Part shown: positions 14,728 to 22,519 of the stretch, piece after piece
Layout of the letters: every line of letters begins with the position of its first letter
How positions within the stretch are numbered: the stretch's first letter is position 1
NCBI GenBank assembly: GCA_025057345.1
Contig: JANWXX010000003.1
Location: forward strand, 1 to 35,810
Direction of reading: 5' to 3'
Source: Polyangiaceae bacterium
GTDB taxonomy: Bacteria > Myxococcota_A > Polyangia > Polyangiales > Polyangiaceae
DNA length: 35,810 nt
Notes under the pieces: model-generated
What the model was told of the DNA's origin: nothing
Database searches by the model: none
The model's input: only the letters and a program-made list of their open reading frames with translations
Program-made: the position numbers and the translations under genes

Positions 14728-16782
14728 ATGAAGCGATGGCTGGCTCTAGCGGGGTTCTCCATGCTCCTTTCCGTGGGTTGCGGTGATTCGGACGAGGGCT
14801 CAGACAAGGGTGCGGGAGGGGCCCCGCTGGGACCGCTGCAAGGTGAGGCTCACCCCGATTGTGATGTACTGTCCCCGGATTTCTGCGGGTTCCCTTTCCC
14901 CTCCAACTATTACCTTGTCGATGACCCGAAGATGCCTTCGGGCAAGCGAGTCGAGTTCGGCGCCAAGGCTTTGCCCGTATTCCGTAAGGGGATGACAGGG
15001 GAGAAAGCAATCCGTCCGGAACTCTTCTATACCCAAGACGGATTCTCCCCGGGGCAGGCCCCCCTCTATTTCCTCCGAGGGGCGACGGTGACGGGGCTCC
15101 CTGCCTACGATCGGATCGAGGATTCCCTCAAGACGACCTCTCCAACGATCCTCATGGAGGCAGAAACTGGGGAGCTTGTCCCCCACTTCGCCGAGCTGGA
15201 TATGTCAGAGCCCAACCCCGACATCCGGGCGGAAGAGTCGGCGCTCATGATCCGCCCCGTCGTGCGACTCAAGGATGCCACTCGCTACATCGTTGCCATC
15301 CGCAACGTCGTGGATGCGGAGGGAAAGGTACTGCCACCGGCCCCAGCGTTCCAGGCACTCCGGGATGGCATCCCCACAGACCAGGCTGCCATCGAGAGTC
15401 GCCGCGAGGCCTACAAAGACATCTTCGAGCGACTTGAGAAGGCTGGAATTGAGCGGAAATCGCTCCAGATCGCCTGGGACTACTCCACGGCGAGCCGCGA
15501 GGTGAACACCCGCTGGCTACTCCACATGCGAGACGATGCGCTGGCCAAGGTGGGAGAGATGGGGCCCACCTATACGGTCAAGGCGGTGGAGACGGAGGGC
15601 ATCAGTGACAAGCTTCGGGCCCGGGTCGTGCTGAACATGAAAGTACCGCTCTACATGGATAAAGCCGGACCTGGGGCGAGGATGGTTCGTGGCGAAGATG
15701 GGATGCCCAAGCAAAACGGAGAAGCTGAGTACGAGGTGTTGATTCTGGTGCCCAAGAGCATCGAGAGCGGTGAAAAGCACGGTATCCTTGCCAATGGCCA
15801 TGGCTTGCTTGGTACCAAGCGGGAGGGCCAAGGCGGTTACTTCGCCGAGATGTGCAACCGGCACAAATATGTCGGTGTTGCCGTCGACTTCATCGGCTTC
15901 GCCGAGGAGGACTTCGAAACCGTTGCAAGCTCCCTCGGCGTCGATCCCGAGCTCTGGCTTAACGTGGTGGATCGCCAACACCAAGGGCACCTCAACGGTC
16001 AGCTCGCCATGCGAATGATGCGCGGACGGATCGCCCAAGAGGGGCTATTCCACGAAGGGAAGGAGATCATCCCCCCGGGGCTGCTGGATCCCGACAAAGC
16101 CTTCTACCGGGGCGACAGCCAGGGAGGCATCATGGGGACGGTCTACATGGCTATCTCCAAGGACGTTACCCGTGGACTCCTGGGAGAAGCAGGGATGCCT
16201 TACAACCTGTTGCTCAACCGCAGCGTTGACTACAAGGCCTACGAGGCGATCCTCAAGCCCAACTACCCGGACATGCGTACCCGTCAGCTCCTCATCGGTC
16301 TCTTCCAGATGCACTGGGACCGCACGGAACCCAACGGCTACGCTCCCTACATCAACGACAACCTACTGCCCGACACTCCCAAGCACGAGGTCTTGCTCCA
16401 CGTTGCTATCGGTGACTACCAGGTACCTCCCCTGGGTGCTCACATCATCGCCCGTACCGTCAAGGCCAAGAATCTCGCCCCAGTCAATCGCTCCATTTTC
16501 GGCATCCCTGAAGATGAGGGGCCCTTCACCGGCTCCGGAATGGTCGAGTACGACTTTGCCCTCAAAGATTCTCCCATCAATACTGGACCCAACAGCCCCC
16601 CCGGCCAAGATCCTCACGACACCGTTCGCCAGATGGACGAATCCTACGACCAGAGCCATCACTTCTTCCAGACCGGTGAGATCAAGCGCTTCTGCAACGG
16701 TGCTTGCGACTGTGAAGAAGTCCTCGCTTCTCCGTGGCTCAACGACAAAGAAAAGGCAAGCTGCAACGCCGCCAAGAAGTAA
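14728..16782 (+). CDS. Secreted alpha/beta-hydrolase lipoprotein (lipase/esterase-like)
   Basis: A 684-aa protein beginning MKRWLALAG, with signal and lipobox-like LLSVGC (Cys18). I used ATG 14728 rather than a possible upstream start at 14662 because the signal peptide begins here and the extra 22 residues lie inside the previous gene. The N-terminal half (FPFPSNYYL at 55-63) resembles the N-domain of bacterial virulence-factor lipases. The C-terminal half has an oxyanion-type NGHG at 356-359 and a nucleophile elbow GDSQGG with Ser464. An acid (DYQVPP) and His (HDTVRQ) follow at plausible distances. It should hydrolyse an ester outside the cell; the substrate is unknown. It is the last gene of the eight-gene run and ends 12 bp from a convergent gene. 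Confidence 0.8.
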   Translation: MKRWLALAGFSMLLSVGCGDSDEGSDKGAGGAPLGPLQGEAHPDCDVLSPDFCGFPFPSNYYLVDDPKMPSGKRVEFGAKALPVFRKGMTGEKAIRPELFYTQDGFSPGQAPLYFLRGATVTGLPAYDRIEDSLKTTSPTILMEAETGELVPHFAELDMSEPNPDIRAEESALMIRPVVRLKDATRYIVAIRNVVDAEGKVLPPAPAFQALRDGIPTDQAAIESRREAYKDIFERLEKAGIERKSLQIAWDYSTASREVNTRWLLHMRDDALAKVGEMGPTYTVKAVETEGISDKLRARVVLNMKVPLYMDKAGPGARMVRGEDGMPKQNGEAEYEVLILVPKSIESGEKHGILANGHGLLGTKREGQGGYFAEMCNRHKYVGVAVDFIGFAEEDFETVASSLGVDPELWLNVVDRQHQGHLNGQLAMRMMRGRIAQEGLFHEGKEIIPPGLLDPDKAFYRGDSQGGIMGTVYMAISKDVTRGLLGEAGMPYNLLLNRSVDYKAYEAILKPNYPDMRTRQLLIGLFQMHWDRTEPNGYAPYINDNLLPDTPKHEVLLHVAIGDYQVPPLGAHIIARTVKAKNLAPVNRSIFGIPEDEGPFTGSGMVEYDFALKDSPINTGPNSPPGQDPHDTVRQMDESYDQSHHFFQTGEIKRFCNGACDCEEVLASPWLNDKEKASCNAAKK

Positions 16783-16794
16783 CGGGGGTGCCTT

Positions 16795-17208
16795 TCAGCG
16801 CCTTGCCTCCGGGTACAAGATTTCCTTCAGCCCTTCGGTCAGCTCCTCATAGAGCTCGACCTGCGTTTCTATCGACCGCCAGGCCCCCTCCACCTCGTTC
16901 AGCAGATACCGTACCTTCCTCGGCCTTGCGTTGAACTTCTCGTAGGTCACCTCCAACGCTCCAATCCCCCGATCCCACTCCACCACGATTTGGCCAGCCT
17001 TCCCTTGGCGCCTCAACCTCACTTTCTGGGCCCCTTCGCGATGCACATACAGCCCCGGCATCCCTTCCGGCCCCGTCAAATCGGCCACCACTTGCTCCAG
17101 TATCGCCATCCCCTGCCGGTCGAGCTGCAGACGCACATCCGTCTTGGCTTGCTCTCTCACCTCCTTCACCAGTTCCTTCAGCCGGTTTCGGTTTTCGTGA
17201 TCCGCCAT
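16795..17208 (-). CDS. Small charged protein of unknown function
   Basis: A 137-aa protein beginning MADHENRNRLKELVKEVREQ, predicted to be mostly helical at the start and end with a central basic beta region (QKVRLRRQGKAGQIVVEWDR). There is no signal peptide or membrane segment. I chose ATG 17208 because AGGA lies eight bases upstream; an in-frame ATG at 17217 has that sequence directly against it. It converges with the hydrolase gene (12 bp between the stops) and lies 53 bp downstream of another minus-strand frame. I do not recognise the family. Confidence 0.7.
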   Translation of the reverse strand: MADHENRNRLKELVKEVREQAKTDVRLQLDRQGMAILEQVVADLTGPEGMPGLYVHREGAQKVRLRRQGKAGQIVVEWDRGIGALEVTYEKFNARPRKVRYLLNEVEGAWRSIETQVELYEELTEGLKEILYPEARR

Positions 17209-17261
17209 GGTCCCCATCCTAGCAGTCTCCGCAGTTGCTCAAGGATGGGTCATTGTTTTTC

Positions 17262-17576
17262 CTAGAAGGCCACAGCGGAGAGAGAGGGTTTGAGTGCTAG
17301 GTCTTTTCCCATGTGGAGCGCGAGGCTCAACCACTCCCGCTCCTGCTCGAGGGGTGCGAGATCCAGCAACGACAGGATTCCGAAGGGGAGCACGACTGTC
17401 TGCGAGATCTCCTCGCCCTCCAAGTCCACCTGGGTCCATTGCAGGTACCAGTCAAGGTAGAGCAGCGAGCCAGGTTGCTGGGAGAAGTGGCGGAGGTTCC
17501 CCTGGTTTACCAGCACCAGGAGCTGGCCTTGTCCCTGGAGGAGCACATGGAGCAGCTTGCACTCGGCGAATCCCAA
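17262..17576 (-). CDS. Unknown ~104-aa protein, 5' end uncertain
   Basis: The minus-strand frame ending at 17262 has strongly G/C-ending codons and a protein-like sequence: KLLHVLLQGQGQLLVLVNQG, then LLYLDWYLQW, and a Leu-rich helical end DLALKPSLSAVAF. This codon pattern fades upstream of about 17580, where the frame continues open to an ATG at 17684 but overlaps the opposite-strand penicillin acylase fragment. I placed the start at a TTG (17576) preceded by a GGGCGGG, with low certainty. The gene may have lost its real 5' end in a rearrangement. No signal peptide and no recognised family. It lies 53 bp upstream of the small gene at 16795-17208 and could form a pair with it. Confidence 0.5.
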   Translation of the reverse strand: MGFAECKLLHVLLQGQGQLLVLVNQGNLRHFSQQPGSLLYLDWYLQWTQVDLEGEEISQTVVLPFGILSLLDLAPLEQEREWLSLALHMGKDLALKPSLSAVAF

Positions 17577-17603
17577 TACCCGCCCAGAAGAGATTGAGCC
17601 AAG

Positions 17604-18698
17604 GTGAGGAGGCGATGGTGCACCGTACCATTCTCCCCTTCCTCCTGGAACGGAGCCTACCTGGCGCGGGATCGCATGCCGCACGTGGAGAACCCTCCGT
17701 CGGGCTACATCGCCACCGGCAACACGGGCCCGTGGGGTTTCACTGCAGACGGCAATGTAGAGAATGATCCCTTCTACTACGGAACCTTCTACGCGACGGG
17801 GTTCCGGCCCTATCGGATCCGCGGAGCACTAGACAAGCTGCTGACCGAAAAGGGAAAGCTGACCAGGGAAGACATGACAGACCTCCAGCAGGATGTGGAG
17901 AGCCCCATGGCAGAGACGCTAGTCCCGCTGATCACTGGGGCAGCAGCAGCGGTACCATCGGACCCGGCGCTAGCAGAGTTCCAGGGGCGGGACGACCTGA
18001 TGGCGCTCGCCGAGGCTCTGGGCTCCTGGGATCGACGCTTCACCCTGGACTCGGGGCCAGCGCTCCTGTTCCTTGGAGTCGAGTGGTTCGCAGCGAAGCG
18101 CCTCTTGGAAGGGCTAGCTTCCAGCTTGCTGTTCTATGGCATCATGGAGGAGTCCCCGCCCTTCTTCCTAGGTCTGCTGCGGAACATCCTTACCGAGCGC
18201 TTTGCCGGGGCCTCAACGCTTCTGCCCCCAGGAGGAAAGTACGAGCTGATGATGCGATCGCTGGACGACGCTGCCAAATGGCTTACCGGGGTCTTTGGCT
18301 CCGCAGATCCCGCCAGGTACTCCTTGGGTCAACTTCATGCGGCCGAGTTCCCCACAGCCTACGGTGGGAAGCTGGAGATCGGTCGCTTCCCCACCCCAGG
18401 AAGCTCGGACACGATCAACGTGTCACCGGCCCCCTTCTCTGGGGAAGGAGGCAAACCGCTCCCGAAGTTTGCATGTACCGAGATGGCGCTCTATCGGATG
18501 GCGCTCCAGTTCGGCGACGATGGTGTACCAGAGGCGACCTTCAACCTGGCTCAAGGGAGTGACGAAACCCCAGGGTCTCCCTTCTTCTCCAACTTGCAGG
18601 AGGACTGGGTGGCGGCAAGGCATCGGCCTTTGCGGTTCCGCAAGGCAGAGGTCGAGGCGGCCAAGAGCAGCGAGGTCACACTGCCCGCTGCTCCCTGA
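17604..18698 (+). CDS. Penicillin acylase family protein, C-terminal fragment (probable remnant)
   Basis: The 364-aa frame matches only the second half of the penicillin amidase (Ntn-hydrolase) beta chain. Residues 25-40 (MPHVENPPSGYIATGN) carry the conserved NPPSG and the Asn that helps form the oxyanion hole in the family. GFRPYRIRGAL (66-76) and KLTREDMTDLQQDVES (85-100) are also typical. The end, EDWVAARHRPLRFRKAEVEA, matches the normal C-terminus. The signal peptide, the alpha chain and the first part of the beta chain with the nucleophilic Ser are missing, and no upstream frame supplies them. The start is a GTG with no separate convincing ribosome site. The frame has no internal stops, so loss may be recent. 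It cannot be a working acylase alone. Confidence 0.72.
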   Translation: MRRRWCTVPFSPSSWNGAYLARDRMPHVENPPSGYIATGNTGPWGFTADGNVENDPFYYGTFYATGFRPYRIRGALDKLLTEKGKLTREDMTDLQQDVESPMAETLVPLITGAAAAVPSDPALAEFQGRDDLMALAEALGSWDRRFTLDSGPALLFLGVEWFAAKRLLEGLASSLLFYGIMEESPPFFLGLLRNILTERFAGASTLLPPGGKYELMMRSLDDAAKWLTGVFGSADPARYSLGQLHAAEFPTAYGGKLEIGRFPTPGSSDTINVSPAPFSGEGGKPLPKFACTEMALYRMALQFGDDGVPEATFNLAQGSDETPGSPFFSNLQEDWVAARHRPLRFRKAEVEAAKSSEVTLPAAP

Positions 18699-18736
18699 TT
18701 GACGCCGGAGCCGAACGGTACCAGGGGTGGAAAATC

Positions 18737-20296
18737 ATGCTGTCTCTGCGCCGCTGGCTCCCCTTGTCGCTTCTGCTCAGTACTGCCTCGTTCTTGCCCT
18801 TCTCGGTGGTGGGCTGCTCCTCCGAGGAGGAGAGAGAGGCGGTAACCGGAGAAGGCGACGAGATCGTCAACATCCCCCACACGGATGTGAAGAACCAGTC
18901 CATTGGGAACTGCTGGACCTACGCCACCATCGGCTGGGTCGAGTCCATGCACCTACGGGCCACAGGGAAGTCGCTCAACCTCAGCGAGTCGTACCTGACC
19001 TACTGGGATTGGTACGAGAAGTTGGTCAAAGAGCCAGGGAGCGATCAGCTCAAGACGGGAGGCTGGTTCGCCACGGCTGTGAAGCTGTTCGACCGCTACG
19101 GATTGGTGGACGAAGGGGTGTTCATTCCAGAGGAGGCGGAGGCGGAGCGATCCGCACGGCAGTCGGCAGCAGAGGCAGCCATCAATGCCTCGATGAAAGA
19201 CGGAGCACTGAGAAAGAGCCGCGATCCCAAGGTGGTCCGTGACGAGCTGAACAAGGCGTGGAAGCTGTCTGCAGACGTCGTCGCGTCGCTCAACGAGATC
19301 TTCGGGGAGGGGGCTCCAAGGCAGCTTACCTCAACGATCAAACTCCCGGCGAAGTTTCCCCTGCGACGCACCTCCGACATCGACGTGCTCAGCAAACGGC
19401 CAGGGCAAGCTGCTACCAAGGCCAAGCTTAAGGATGTGATGGGTCGCTGGCAGGAGTTCCCTATGCCGAGCAGTGCAACCTCACGCCGAGCCTACTTGCG
19501 GCGAGTACAGAAAGCACTCCACGATGAGCATCCAGTGATCATCGTGTGGGATGTGAGCTGGGGCTCCCGAGACAAAGTGGCCGGCTCGTTCCCGGCGATG
19601 AAGGCGGACGCGAAGATCGATGGGCGCCACATGACCCTCTTGGAGGACTACCAGGCGACCAACGTGCCGAACTTTGGTCTCCTCCCTGCAGGTATCACCA
19701 TTACGGATACCAAAACCCTGAACGCAGCTTTGTCCGACCAGACGACGATTCAATTCTTCCGAGTCAAGAATTCCTGGGGACAGACGGTAGATCCGAGCGG
19801 TTCCGGTCAGTTCAAAGGATACGTCGATCTCTATGGTGATTACCTCTGGCCTAGCAATGGCGCGCCCAACGGATTGGTTAGCTTCATCTTTCCCTCCGAG
19901 TATACGGACGCCCTCCCCTCCGGCCTTGAGCCTGATCGCTGTGCCAGCGCAGCAGATGGTGCTGTTTGCGGCGCGGTGCTAACCAGCAACGCATCGGACA
20001 AACGCCTTTTCGTCTGCAAGGAAGGGAAGACAGCTTCCATGACCCTCTGCGCAGGTGGATGCAGCAAGGCCGCCTGCCTCAATCCACCGCCCCCCAATCC
20101 TTGCGCGGACATTGGTGTGGATGCCCCGGGGCTCTATTGCGGTGACAGCCTGGCAATGCTCCCTTCGGACCCAGGGTACAACCACCTCTATAGTTGCCAA
20201 ATTGATCCAACCACCAAGAAGTGGATCTCTCCCAGCACACCCTGCCCCCAGGGTTGTGCTCCTCAACCCCCCGGTATCCCGGATCGCTGCAAGTGA
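18737..20296 (+). CDS. Papain-fold (C1-type) cysteine peptidase lipoprotein
   Basis: A 519-aa exported protein. A signal sequence ends in SVVGC (Cys27), predicted to be lipidated. The C1 peptidase domain shows QSIGNCWTYA (Gln54, nucleophile Cys59), DGRHMTLLEDY (His298) and VKNSWGQ (Asn345), a full Gln-Cys-His-Asn set. The active-site Gln is five residues before the Cys rather than six as in papain. Residues after about 400 form a Cys-rich Pro-containing tail that may bind the surface. There is no obvious inhibitory propeptide between the lipid Cys and the catalytic domain. GGTGG precedes the ATG by seven bases. It could digest prey proteins or process surface proteins; the target is unknown. 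Confidence 0.87.
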   Translation: MLSLRRWLPLSLLLSTASFLPFSVVGCSSEEEREAVTGEGDEIVNIPHTDVKNQSIGNCWTYATIGWVESMHLRATGKSLNLSESYLTYWDWYEKLVKEPGSDQLKTGGWFATAVKLFDRYGLVDEGVFIPEEAEAERSARQSAAEAAINASMKDGALRKSRDPKVVRDELNKAWKLSADVVASLNEIFGEGAPRQLTSTIKLPAKFPLRRTSDIDVLSKRPGQAATKAKLKDVMGRWQEFPMPSSATSRRAYLRRVQKALHDEHPVIIVWDVSWGSRDKVAGSFPAMKADAKIDGRHMTLLEDYQATNVPNFGLLPAGITITDTKTLNAALSDQTTIQFFRVKNSWGQTVDPSGSGQFKGYVDLYGDYLWPSNGAPNGLVSFIFPSEYTDALPSGLEPDRCASAADGAVCGAVLTSNASDKRLFVCKEGKTASMTLCAGGCSKAACLNPPPPNPCADIGVDAPGLYCGDSLAMLPSDPGYNHLYSCQIDPTTKKWISPSTPCPQGCAPQPPGIPDRCK

Positions 20297-20334
20297 CTCT
20301 CAGCGCTGTGCGAGGTCGCTAGGTTTCCGGTACG

Positions 20335-21345
20335 ATGCTCCAGCCTCCTCCCCTCCCCCGGACCCTCGAAGCCGCTCTTCGCGATCTGCGAGATCCTTCC
20401 CCGGCGGTGAGGGCGTCGGCTGTAGTTGATTTGCCGAGGTACCTGGATACGGATCGGTTCCTGGTCATTGCGGCACTACGGCAGGCCCTGGAGGATCCAC
20501 ACCCGACTCCTCGGGCCACGGCGGCCACAGCGCTAGGGGAGCACCGGGTGGAGGAGTGCGTGGACGATCTGGTGCGGCTGGTGGAGGATCCAGATACGCT
20601 ACCAGGCCAGATGGCGCTCGATGCATTGGGGGAGATCGGCACCGAGGGAGCGCTACGGAGGCTGCGAGCTGCGCTGAGAGATGAGCGCCCCGAACTCCGG
20701 TTTCAAGCTGTGATGGCATTGCCGAAGAGGCTTGACGACCACGAAGCGGACTGCGTGCTCAGCACTGGGATTCAAGACGAGGACGAGCAAGTACGCTACA
20801 TCGCGCTGCGGACCGCCGAGGAGCGTTGGTGTACACCAGGAAGGGCTCCGCGGGTGCAGCGAGCGGCCCGTGCAGCGCTAGCCGACCGGGTGGATGCGGT
20901 CAAAGTGGCAGCAGCGCTGCTCCTGGCATCCTGGAGGGATAGCGAAGGCGCAGGAGTGCTGCTGAAGGTGCTCGAGGGCCAAGTACGCCCCTCAGAACTC
21001 CAAGATGAGATTGCAGCGGTAGAGGCGGCGGGAGCACTTGGTCTCCAGGAAGCGATCCCAGCGCTGGAGCGGAGGGCCTTTGGTGCCGCACGGTTCTTCC
21101 GGGAGCGCTGCTCGTTTCATGCTCGGATCAGCCTGGCAAGGCTTGGGCATCGCAGGGCCCGGGAGGAGATCCTAAGCGGGCTACGAGCCTGGACTCGGCT
21201 GAAACGGGACGAAGCAGTGGTCGCCGTGGGCAAGGCGAGGCTCCTGGAGGCCCGCTCTGCCCTAGAGTCCCTACGAGAGCGACCTGGGCGAGTGGATCCC
21301 GTGCTGCTGCGAGAGGCCCTCGAAGCGCTGGACGAGGAGCGCTAA
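20335..21345 (+). CDS. Soluble HEAT-repeat protein
   Basis: A 336-aa protein built almost wholly of HEAT/PBS-lyase-type repeats: PSPAVRASAVVDLPRYLD, PTPRATAATALGEHRVEECV, QMALDALGEIGTEGALRRL and PELRFQAVMALPKRLDD follow each other at about 30-residue intervals. There is no signal or membrane segment, so it should be cytoplasmic. Such proteins bind partners, and some are phycobilin-lyase relatives, but nothing suggests tetrapyrroles here. It starts 38 bp after the peptidase gene and ends 9 bp before the next gene, with which it probably shares a transcript. Confidence 0.85.
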   Translation: MLQPPPLPRTLEAALRDLRDPSPAVRASAVVDLPRYLDTDRFLVIAALRQALEDPHPTPRATAATALGEHRVEECVDDLVRLVEDPDTLPGQMALDALGEIGTEGALRRLRAALRDERPELRFQAVMALPKRLDDHEADCVLSTGIQDEDEQVRYIALRTAEERWCTPGRAPRVQRAARAALADRVDAVKVAAALLLASWRDSEGAGVLLKVLEGQVRPSELQDEIAAVEAAGALGLQEAIPALERRAFGAARFFRERCSFHARISLARLGHRRAREEILSGLRAWTRLKRDEAVVAVGKARLLEARSALESLRERPGRVDPVLLREALEALDEER

Positions 21346-21354
21346 CCTCAGAGC

Positions 21355-22356
21355 GTGCAAGCATGTTGGAACGCAGTCCGCTTGGACCCGAAGCGCCCTC
21401 CCGCGGAGGGGCACGTGGAGAGCTACTTCTTCAAGCTCAACGATCCAGAGGGGTGCCGTGCTCTCTGGGTCAAGGGGACGTTGTTGGTGAAGCCAGGACA
21501 AGCTCCCCGAGCAGAGGCTTGGGTGATCGCCTTCGACCGGACGAAGGGAAACCGGGCAGCCAAGCTGGAGCGACCGCTACCAGGGGGCTGGACAGACACG
21601 ATCCGCTTCTCAGACCGGGAGCTGGACGTGCGGATCGAGGGCATTCACCTGGGGGAGCGAGCACTCTCAGGAGCAATCCGAGAGTCCTCCGGGGTAATTC
21701 GTTGGGAGCTGAGCTACGAGCCTCGCCAGGGGCCGCTAGTTCCCTTCCCGTTCCTGGCGATGTACCAGAGGTCGTTCCCTCGCTCCAAGCTAGTGTCCCC
21801 GGTCTGCGATGCTCGCTTTCACGGGTGGTATGAGGTCGACGGAGAGCGAGTCGAGGTAAAAGACTGGCGGGGGATGCAGGGGCACAACTGGGGGAAGAGC
21901 CATGCTTTCCGCTATGCCTGGGCCCACTGCAATCAGTTCGAAGGGCACGACGATCTGGTCTTTGAGGGATTGACTGGCCAGGTACGCTTGGGGCCGGCCG
22001 TAACACCCCCCATCACCCTTCTATGCTTGCGAATCCGGGGGGTTCGCTATGACTGGAACCGCCCCCAGGACTGGCTCCGAGCAAGGGCAACCACCACCCC
22101 ACGACGCTGGGAATTCCGGGGGCGTAGCGACCTGGGGATCTTGGAGGGCTGGCTGGAAGCGCCCATGGAGAATCTCGTGGGGTTGCTCTACGAGAACCCG
22201 ACGGGTCCGGCTACCCATTGCCTCAACTCGAAGCTGGCTCGGGCCGAGCTATGGTTTCGCCCTACCGGGCGCCCTGCATTGCGGCTCGAAAGCAAGGCTG
22301 CCGCCCTTGAGATAGGTACAACCGATCCGAACCACGGCGTTCGAATGTATGTATAA
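21355..22356 (+). CDS. Tocopherol-cyclase/AttH-like lipocalin-fold protein
   Basis: A 333-aa protein without signal peptide. MQGHNWGKSHAFRYAWAHCN (174-193) is a strong match to the HNWG...W.W..CN block of tocopherol cyclase-like and AttH/CrtC-like proteins, which are double beta-barrels that bind hydrophobic molecules. DARFHGWYEVDG (152-163) is consistent with that fold. Tocopherol itself is not expected here, so an isoprenoid, sterol or other lipid ligand is a guess. The start is GTG, 9 bp after the HEAT gene stop, with GAGGAG inside the upstream gene as a possible ribosome site. The conserved pair of HEAT protein and this gene suggests a functional link. Confidence 0.7.
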   Translation: MQACWNAVRLDPKRPPAEGHVESYFFKLNDPEGCRALWVKGTLLVKPGQAPRAEAWVIAFDRTKGNRAAKLERPLPGGWTDTIRFSDRELDVRIEGIHLGERALSGAIRESSGVIRWELSYEPRQGPLVPFPFLAMYQRSFPRSKLVSPVCDARFHGWYEVDGERVEVKDWRGMQGHNWGKSHAFRYAWAHCNQFEGHDDLVFEGLTGQVRLGPAVTPPITLLCLRIRGVRYDWNRPQDWLRARATTTPRRWEFRGRSDLGILEGWLEAPMENLVGLLYENPTGPATHCLNSKLARAELWFRPTGRPALRLESKAAALEIGTTDPNHGVRMYV

Positions 22357-22434
22357 ATTTCTTCTTGCCTGCAGATGCATGAGAGAGTTGCCAAGACGGC
22401 ACCAACACGTCAACATGCAGGGTGCGATGTGAGC

Positions 22435-22449
22435 TGGGGGGCCTCCCCA
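22435..22449. terminator. Weak hairpin after the tocopherol-cyclase-like gene
   Basis: TGGGG and CCCCA form a 5-bp stem with loop GGCCT, about 80 bp after the stop at 22356. A short T run (TTTT) follows only about eight bases later and weakly. It may act as a partial terminator before the lipoprotein gene at 22520, or it may be coincidence in G/C-rich DNA. Confidence 0.25.
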
Positions 22450-22458
22450 AATACGGTT

Positions 22459-22470
22459 TTGACTGGTCAA
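22459..22470. promoter_or_regulatory. Palindrome TTGAC-TG-GTCAA upstream of the lipoprotein gene
   Basis: A perfect 5-bp inverted repeat with a 2-bp centre lies 50 bp before the ATG at 22520, in a 163-bp gap that otherwise shows only the weak hairpin just upstream. TTGACT is also a good -35 element, but the only -10-like hexamer (TATCCC at 22479) is 14 bp away, which is too close. It may be an operator for a dimeric regulator. Confidence 0.25.
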
Positions 22471-22519
22471 CGCCGGGCTATCCCCCCACGCGACAGCACC
22501 CCCCGAGGAGATCACGAGA

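Noticed and set aside
17294-17767. Plus-strand frames upstream of the acylase fragment, checked as the missing N-terminal part
   Set aside because: None shows acylase motifs such as the Ser-Asn start of the beta chain. Their sequences are Arg/Gly/Pro-rich shadows of the minus-strand gene.
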